NCBI GenBank assembly: GCA_023374025.1
Contig: SIJG01000108.1
Span: 1-64,000 of the forward strand
Source of the DNA: Heterodera schachtii
Taxonomy: Eukaryota > Nematoda > Chromadorea > Rhabditida > Heteroderidae
DNA length: 64,000 nucleotides
Direction of reading: 5' to 3'
This document shows positions 59,101-64,000 of the stretch, in pieces. Both the position numbers and the translations under genes were made by a program. The notes under the pieces are model-generated. The model was given only the letters and a program-made list of their open reading frames with translations, had not been told where the DNA came from and did not search any database. How positions within the stretch are numbered: position 1 is the stretch's first letter; every line of letters begins with the position of its first letter.

Positions 59101-60319
59101 TGCCGAAATAAAGCTTTTTCATCGGGTCAAAGATCAGCTTTGCATCACAAGAAATTGCCTGATGTACGCCGACCGAGTTGTCATACCGGAAAAACTCCGC
59201 CAGAAAATTCTTCATTCTTTCCACAAGGGACACCCGGGAATTAAAAGAATGAAGCAATTGGCGAGAAATTATGCCTATTGGCCAAATATGGACGTCGACA
59301 TCCAACAGATGGTAGAAAACTGCCAATCGTGCCAAATGGAAGCAAAGGCACCAGTGAAAAACAATCTTCAACCGTGGCCAAAACCATCACTTCCATGGCA
59401 AAGAGTCCATGTCGACTACGCCGGACCATTTTTCGGCAAGGAATATTTAATCATCGTCGATGCCTATTCGAAATACCCGGAGGTATTCGAAATGGCCACA
59501 AAATCGACAGCAGCAACAATCGAAAAGCTTCGATATTTGTTCAGCCGACACGGCATCCCTGAAATTTTGGTGTCGGACAATGGCACCCAATTTACGAGCA
59601 ACGAATTCGCCAAATTTACGGCTGTCAACGGTGTCAACCACCTGTTTTCAGCGCCGTATAATCCGATGTCTAACGGCCAGGCCGAACGTTTCGTGGACAC
59701 GTTCAAAAGAACGTTTCGAAAATTGAAAGGGGAGGGAGCCCCAAGCAAGGAAATCATCGAAACTTTCCTGGTAAGTTACCGGACTACGCCATGTGATTCG
59801 TTGCCAAACAGCAAAACACCTGCTGAAATGTTCCTGGGGAGAAAACCCCGCACAACTTTGGACTTGTTGCGGCCGCCGCCTTCACAACCGATCGAAAGAG
59901 ACGCTGAAATGGCGAGACGCTTCAATAAGCGATTTGGAACCAAATTAAGGGAGTTTTCGATCGGAGACAAAGTTTTTGCCCGCCACAGAATTTCTCAGAA
60001 TTGGCAACAGGGCAAGGTTTCAAAGCGAACTGGTGTGATTTACGACGTGGCATTCGTCGATGGTAAGTCAGGGCGATACCACGCCAATCAGCTTCGTCTT
60101 CGAAACACGTCCGACTCCGATGATCAGCTCTCGGTGATGCTCGATGCCTTCGACATCCCAAGACCGATTGCTGTTGAGGATCAGAGGGAAATACCAGTGG
60201 AAATGCCATTGGAGGACCCGCATGGCGAACAGGAAAATTTGGGAGGTCAAATTGACCAAGGACAGCAACGACGGTACCCACAGCGAGATCGCCGTCCACC
60301 TCAGCGCTTCTCACCGTAA
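56144..60319 (+). CDS. Gag-Pol polyprotein of the intact gypsy element (1,391 aa)
   Basis: Single ORF from ATG 56144. Gag covers about residues 1-300, with two CCHC knuckles at 261-294 (CWRCGWTNHSHWEC and CQKCSQNGHLEGQC). The protease motif LDSGAE is at about 345-350. Reverse transcriptase has [23 protein letters not shown] and YLDD near 648. RNase H has AADAS near 796 and LLTDHKPL. Integrase has an HHCC finger (HKGHPGIKRMKQLARNYAYW ... CQSC), then VDYAGPF, SDNGTQF and SNGQAER, and a C-terminal chromatin-contact-like domain (KVFARHR, GVIYDVAF). No env-like ORF. Gag and Pol are fused in one frame without a frameshift site, so Gag:Pol ratio must be set by processing or turnover. All catalytic residues that I can see are present. 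Confidence 0.97.
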   Translation: MAQQANIQQLLDAIGQLVTAQQQQQINQPNPNINVPIPVLPDISVFEPTDEKGRITEWIERFSFAMDCSAPNATDAVKVKALMNKLSETAFSEYSKSCLPGKVTDFDFKQSTERLQKLFAKPQSVFIDRYECLMASKTEGEDFRQFINRHKRLLNDFKFTSLKEEQFKVLMLLTALKSPKDATLRQRILSKLGADGDNVKYDEIVQDCINFMTTISEAKLIETSAANRSINAVKPKWHKTEKGGRPNSKQGQSSSAPAQQCWRCGWTNHSHWECKHKSAKCQKCSQNGHLEGQCDKVQEWRRRNKLSIPKKKIGNLRIGTAMKVNSASLFKTDVAVDGKNIKFVLDSGAEIIVIDELSHEVIGSPRLRKCTESGCMFDGTQIKFIGKGVANFKFRDICIKSEYYVAKRGSLNLLSVQMMDAFGLLNELKAKINAPVNLCRVGDETRGLTKASKSPQNSTVKSHIDHLKASFPDIFKNELGRCLKFKAHLTLKADAAPVYRKARPVPYNAQEAIDGELERWEKMGVIGKVEYTEWAAPILAVKKADGSARLCIDYSTGLNNALQDHQHPLPLPEDIFATLNGGKYFSQIDLRDAYLQIELDDESRKICSISTHRGNYEVKRLPFGVKSAPAIFQSVMDQILAEFEFATAYLDDVIIVSKSVKEHADHLKKVLEKFQEWGFRIKLEKCSFFREEIKYLGQIIDRNGRKPDPDKISAITEMPAPTDVPSLRSYLGMVNHYQQFVKNMRFVRKPLDDLLKQDSEWKWSEKCQQAFDKIKEILSSDLLLTHYDPTKEIVVAADASELGIGAVIFHKYPDGSTKAIAHASSSLTAAEKNYSQIEKEGLALIFAVQKFHKMIYGRKFTLLTDHKPLLAIFGSKKGVRQCSANRLLRWSLILLGYDFSIEYISTNDFGQADVLSRLIAKGKSDEDRVIASLRSDSEIDDILIGSIEALPIKFKEIVAAAEADKAIQKVKNFLTNGWPRNVGEENAEIKLFHRVKDQLCITRNCLMYADRVVIPEKLRQKILHSFHKGHPGIKRMKQLARNYAYWPNMDVDIQQMVENCQSCQMEAKAPVKNNLQPWPKPSLPWQRVHVDYAGPFFGKEYLIIVDAYSKYPEVFEMATKSTAATIEKLRYLFSRHGIPEILVSDNGTQFTSNEFAKFTAVNGVNHLFSAPYNPMSNGQAERFVDTFKRTFRKLKGEGAPSKEIIETFLVSYRTTPCDSLPNSKTPAEMFLGRKPRTTLDLLRPPPSQPIERDAEMARRFNKRFGTKLREFSIGDKVFARHRISQNWQQGKVSKRTGVIYDVAFVDGKSGRYHANQLRLRNTSDSDDQLSVMLDAFDIPRPIAVEDQREIPVEMPLEDPHGEQENLGGQIDQGQQRRYPQRDRRPPQRFSP

Positions 60320-60330
60320 CATCGGGACCG

Positions 60331-60346
60331 CGCTTAAGGGGGGAGG
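60331..60346 (+). promoter_or_regulatory. Polypurine tract
   Basis: Purine-rich AAGGGGGGAGG abuts the 3' LTR, the expected plus-strand priming site. Confidence 0.85.
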
Positions 60347-60583
60347 TGTTCGGGGCACTGCCGCCGATGATTTGAATGTCAGTGACATAATGCCAATCCA
60401 ATCGATTCCCCTTATTTCATGTTGCTCCCTCGCCCATAAATATGCTCCCATTTCCCTCTTATAATGTCTTCCCTTCATTCATTTTGTTTTATATATTTGT
60501 TCCCCAAATTGTTGTGACATTTATTTTCCTTCTCCAATAAATAAATATTTAATTGGACTTCTCAAAAACCCTAGGACCCAACA
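60347..60583 (+). repeat. 3' LTR
   Basis: Same 237-bp sequence as the 5' LTR apart from one substitution near the end. GGCCC follows at 60584-60588. Confidence 0.95.
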
Positions 60584-61217
60584 GGCCCCCGTTTTTGGGC
60601 CCCGGGGTCGTTTGGGCCCCAGGGTCGTTTGGCCCCACCTAAAAATAGAAAAATGTGCTTTTTTAAAAATTAAGGTTCTAAAAACTAAGCCTGAGGGATC
60701 CCTCGCCACTTGGCATAAGTTAGGTTTAATTAACATTCGCTCATTTTTTTACTTTTACTTATTCCAAATCCTATTATTTTTTAATAGTTAACCAATTTGA
60801 CATACATTCTGATTTGGACATTTTTCATAAATGGCTAACCCAATTACAACCAAAAAACAAAAAGTAAAATTGTCTTTTTGGAGTTTCTCAGGGGAATTTC
60901 TCGCAACTATCGAATGAACCCGTGATTTTTTGTTTTATTGTCCAAATTACCTTATGAACCCGTGAATTTCTTTAAATTTTTGCGTTTTTTATTGTTAAAA
61001 TTATTGTTGAATTTATTTTTAAAATGTTTATTTTACATTTTTATGCTGAAACTTAAAAAGATTGTTTTTACTGTGATTTTTCATTTTTCTGTACTTGGGG
61101 CCCAAACGACCCTGGGGCCCAAACGAGCCTGGGGCCCAAAAACGAGGGCCCAAAAACGGGGGCCCAAACGCGGGGGCCCAAACGCGGGGGCCCAAACGCC
61201 CCCGACTCTTAGATTAA

Positions 61218-61912
61218 ATTCCTTTCAAAATTCAAATTTTTCCCATCGACGCTGACCAAAAACTATAATTTCCTTGAAAAAATCGGCTTTATATCACAAT
61301 AAAATAAGTCATTTTTGCATAAACTCTTTTAGCAAATTGCTCTCAATTAAAATATTTTCCTGCCGGCGCCACTCACGTTTGGGCCCCAGCATGTTTTTGG
61401 CTATAACAAGGGTTGTAAATTATATGGATTAAAAAAAACTAAAAAAACGCCAAACATGGACATAAGTAGTATAAGACCCCTAAACCTCGCGGGTTTCTCG
61501 CGGGTGTTTCCCGCACAAACCCATGCCTATGGGATGGGTGCAACCCTTTGATGTTGCCGCCCCGGACATTTTCCCGCACAATCCCAAGCCTATGGGAGGG
61601 GTGTGTGCCAAATCCAAACCTATATGTCTTTTGAAGTTGCCGCTCCCCCAAATCCGATTTCCCAAATCCTCGCGGGTATTTTTTTCCGCGCCGCGCAGCG
61701 CCGCGGAAGGTCATCAATCATCCACCTGCCACCAGAGTGACAGGTATTGAAATTTGAATTCGTTAAAAAGGTGCTATTTTAAAGTACCCAAAACCGTGCG
61801 GTTCGCGCAAAAAAAAAATTTGATAATTACACCGCCCCACCCTCCCCGCAGGTGCCTCGCGCGCCCGCGCCACGCAATCAATAATTACCAAATTAATCGA
61901 TATTAGTAAAAA
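61218..61912. other. Intergenic with a short GC-rich tandem repeat
   Basis: 61485-61720 repeats 'ttcccgcacaa', 'cctatgggatgggtg' and 'cctcgcgggt' words. Matching frames on both strands are repeat-derived. The rest holds no coding signal. The duplication junction is at about 61912/61913. Confidence 0.5.
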
Positions 61913-62247
61913 TATTTTGGTGCCTTGAAGGAGAATTCTGATCAACCATGATCCTTAGTGGGATATAAATCTTTTTTGCTCAAATTTTTTCTTTTCCGCT
62001 CCAATTTTGAATTGAATAAGTAAAAATAATTCAATTGAAAAGAATAAGATGCACAGATTCATTGAATATTTTTTTTTCTTATAAATTCTACACATTTTAA
62101 TGTTAAATATTGACATGCTTACAACACTCTCAAATTGTAAATTTAATTGTCTCTCTCTCTACTGGTTGGTCGCATTTAATACTAGAATAATAATAAGTTA
62201 AATAAAATACTTTCTCGATTAATTCAAATACCAATTCTACTGATCAC

Positions 62248-62703
62248 TAGGGCTAATACTTTTAGGCTCTAAAAACCCCCAAAACAGGCACTAAAAAATG
62301 GAAAATAGGCACTAAAATCTTTAAATTTAGGAGTGTAAAATGACAAAATTTTATTCAAAAAAAAGCAACAAAATTAAGCCAAACCGTATCGAGATAAATA
62401 ATTTTTAAAATCAAAAATTCTTACAAAAAAATAAAAAAATAAATTTTGGAGATGAATTCTTGAGAAAAATTTTCATTTCTTAGGGGTACATTTTTCGTTT
62501 TTTAGTTTTTTATTAATAATTTTTGGCAAAACCCCAAAATAGTTGAAAATAGTTTTTTTTTCAAGATTTTTTAGGCTTTTTAGGCTCTAAAAATAAAAAC
62601 CTAGAAAATAGGCTCTAATAACTCGATAAGTAGCTTAACAACCCCCCAAAAGAACTTTGGGAGCTCAGGAAATATAGGCTAAAACCTAAAAATATTTGCC
62701 CTA
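62248..62703. mobile_element. hAT-like MITE, TTTAGGCTC family, copy B
   Basis: Duplicate of the element at 54006-54462 with the same CTGATCAC / CTGATCGC flanks, so it predates the tandem duplication. Confidence 0.8.
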
Positions 62704-63693
62704 CTGATCGCAAAAAGTAAGTTACTTTAATTAATTTTTTTTTACTTTTTAATTCTAAAATTGTCAAAAGTACCCGGAAAGCCGTGGTTATAACGGATGG
62801 ACATGGATGAATATGAATCGATGATATACGCGAATATTCGCCTTTGCCCGTATAAATTTAAGATCTGTTTTCATGTATATTAATTGTTTCATCCGAACAA
62901 AGCCGTAAAAAATAATTAAATCAAAAAAATTGTCAACCCAAAGTAATAATCATCCTGCAGGGCTCCCGGACAATCCGTCAGTAACTAATCCATAAGCAAA
63001 TTTATTTTAAAACACCCAGAAATTTATTTAAAATCATGTGAAAATTAATTTAAGTCGTTAAAAATGTGAATTAATAATTTGTATTATTTTATAAAAATTA
63101 TGAAACAATCATTTTTAAAAAATTAAATGATAATTTCTCGAGATGGTCAATTAATTAAACTATAAAGAAACTAGAAATGTTAAGAATCTATAAAAAATTA
63201 TATTTATTAAATTTAACAATCATTTTTGCAAAATTTGATCATTGCTCCAAAAAATAAATTGCTCACGAATTGTCCACTGACGGATTGTCCAATGACTGAT
63301 TGTCCAATGACGGATTGTCCGGACCCCTAACGAATTTGGTATTCGTTGGGGTGTTTTCTCGCCACCCATAAGCTTTCAATATTTGTAATAAAATTTTTTA
63401 TAACTCTCACAGTTCAGAAAAAAAAAATATGCATTTGCATCTACCTAATTACCATCCATAATATAATTGCTCATGGCAGCCATTGTAGTATGGCATCGAT
63501 TCACCCGCCCAATCAGCAAACCCCTCTTCATTTCTCTGTATTTTATATATATATATATATATATAAAACACTTAAGTTTTCTAATTTTATTTGAATCCGA
63601 ACGATCCGCGACTGCGGCAATTTGGGACAAAATGTTTAAAAAAAAAGAAAATTATTTATTGAAGCGATTACCTTTAGTGAATATTTAGATTAA

Positions 63694-64000
63694 GGGACCA
63701 GAGCGTTTGGGCCCCCGTTTTTGGGCCCCCGCGTTTGGGCCCCCGTTTTTGGGCCCCGGGGTCGTTTGGGCCCCCGTTTTTGGGCCCCGGGGTCGTTTGG
63801 GCCCCAGGGTCGTTTGGCCCCACCTAAAATAGAAAAATGTGCTTTTTTAAAAATTAAGGTTCTAAAAACTAAGCCTGAGGGATCCCTCGCCACTTGGCAT
63901 AAGTTAGGTTTAATTAACATTCGCTCATTTTTTTACTTTTACTTATTCCAAATCCTATTATTTTTTAATAGTTAACCAATTTGATATACATTCTGATTTG
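63694..64000. mobile_element. GGGCCC-rich long-TIR element, copy B, uninterrupted, cut by window end
   Basis: The left TIR begins after TTAGATTAA (63685-63693) and continues into the interior seen at 60620-60830 in copy A. The right TIR lies beyond the window. Confidence 0.8.

Larger units (their letters stand above)
55533..60583 (+). mobile_element. Intact young Ty3/gypsy LTR retrotransposon
   Basis: LTRs of 237 bp lie at 55533-55769 and 60347-60583 and differ at one position by eye (CCCTCGG against CCCTAGG). GGCCC flanks it on both sides. The primer-binding site TTGGCGCAGTCAGC follows the 5' LTR and the polypurine tract CTTAAGGGGGGAGG precedes the 3' LTR. One uninterrupted Gag-Pol ORF is present. 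Copy B of the locus shows the empty site, so insertion came after, or segregates with, the duplication. Confidence 0.97.
55453..61208. mobile_element. GGGCCC-rich long-TIR element (MULE-like MITE) with a gypsy nested in its left arm
   Basis: GCGTTTGGGCCCCCG-type repeats open the element and their inverse closes it, with arms of about 120-130 bp. TTAGATTAA flanks both sides (55444-55452 and 61209-61217), a 9-bp target duplication. Without the gypsy insertion it is about 700 bp. Nine-bp duplications with long TIRs suggest Mutator-like mobilisation; no transposase is encoded. Confidence 0.75.
53672..61912 (+). repeat. Direct tandem duplication, copy A (gypsy insertion present)
   Basis: From 'tattttggtgccttgaagga' onward the sequence recurs from 61913 at an offset near 8241, with only scattered substitutions and run-length changes. 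Without the retrotransposon and its target repeat the unit is about 3.19 kb. Confidence 0.9.
61913..64000 (+). repeat. Direct tandem duplication, copy B (empty gypsy site), runs past the window
   Basis: Matches 53672-55532 and then 60584 onward, skipping the retrotransposon. The junction 'tcgtttgggcccccgttttt' near 63765-63780 carries the GGCCC target once. Differences from copy A are few, mostly single substitutions and homopolymer length. Confidence 0.9.

Noticed and set aside
56188..60401. Many antisense and shifted frames across the gypsy Gag-Pol
   Set aside because: Shadows of the 1,391-aa ORF.
61439..61750. Gly/Arg/His-rich frames on both strands
   Set aside because: Short GC-rich tandem repeats; no splice or homology support.
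53672..64000. Two independent loci with similar elements
   Set aside because: Near-identity over about 2 kb of non-element flank at a constant offset shows a direct duplication instead.

Overview
This is eukaryotic, AT-rich DNA with spliced genes, short and long introns and a heavy load of transposable elements. The gene content points to a nematode: an unc-13-type C2 gene, a spliced COX11, and fragments of a leucine-rich F-box-like family that I associate with cyst nematodes (Globodera/Heterodera). The genus is an inference, not something the sequence proves. No operon, rRNA, CRISPR or bacterial signal was seen.

Layout. 1-10,100: six exons of an unc-13/Munc13 homologue on the + strand. Its 7.6-kb intron holds a 3'-truncated Ty3/gypsy element, which itself carries a 1.17-kb hAT-like insertion. 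10,100-12,600: minisatellite, a GC-rich MITE, and one arm of a large inverted duplication (F-box-like fragment plus an HTH-repeat gene). 13,490-14,180 and 26,200-26,920: two intact members of a lysine-rich family with a hydrophobic N-terminus and three helix-turn-helix-like repeats. Truncated or decayed members lie at 12.1-12.5, 28.7-29.1, 33.4-33.7, 53.7-54.0 and 62.0-62.2 kb. 16.3-19.5 kb (minus): an Asn/Gln-rich broken ORF and a multi-exon gene of unknown function. 20-36 kb: relics (gypsy reverse transcriptase, F-box-like pseudogene, many MITEs) and a few exon-like pieces.

37,136-40,987: a seven-exon gene of unknown function with consistent phases (307 aa). 41,911-46,035: COX11 (eight exons, 281 aa), the copper chaperone for cytochrome oxidase. 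47,517-48,462 and 51,453-51,851: a pair of two-exon genes for ~50-aa secreted peptides. They lie on a tandem segmental duplication that also copied, and broke, the 3' part of COX11.

53,672-64,000: a second tandem duplication. Copy A carries an intact, recently inserted Ty3/gypsy element (LTRs differ at one of 237 positions, 5-bp target duplication, one 1,391-aa Gag-Pol ORF) inside a GGGCCC-rich foldback element. Copy B carries the same locus with the site empty.

Several insertions can be dated or polarised from the window alone, because paralogous empty sites lie next to the filled ones. The most interesting unexplained material is the HTH-repeat family, the paired secreted peptides, the repeated stem-loops in the gypsy leaders, and a swarm of hAT-like MITEs whose interiors repeat a short family-specific word.
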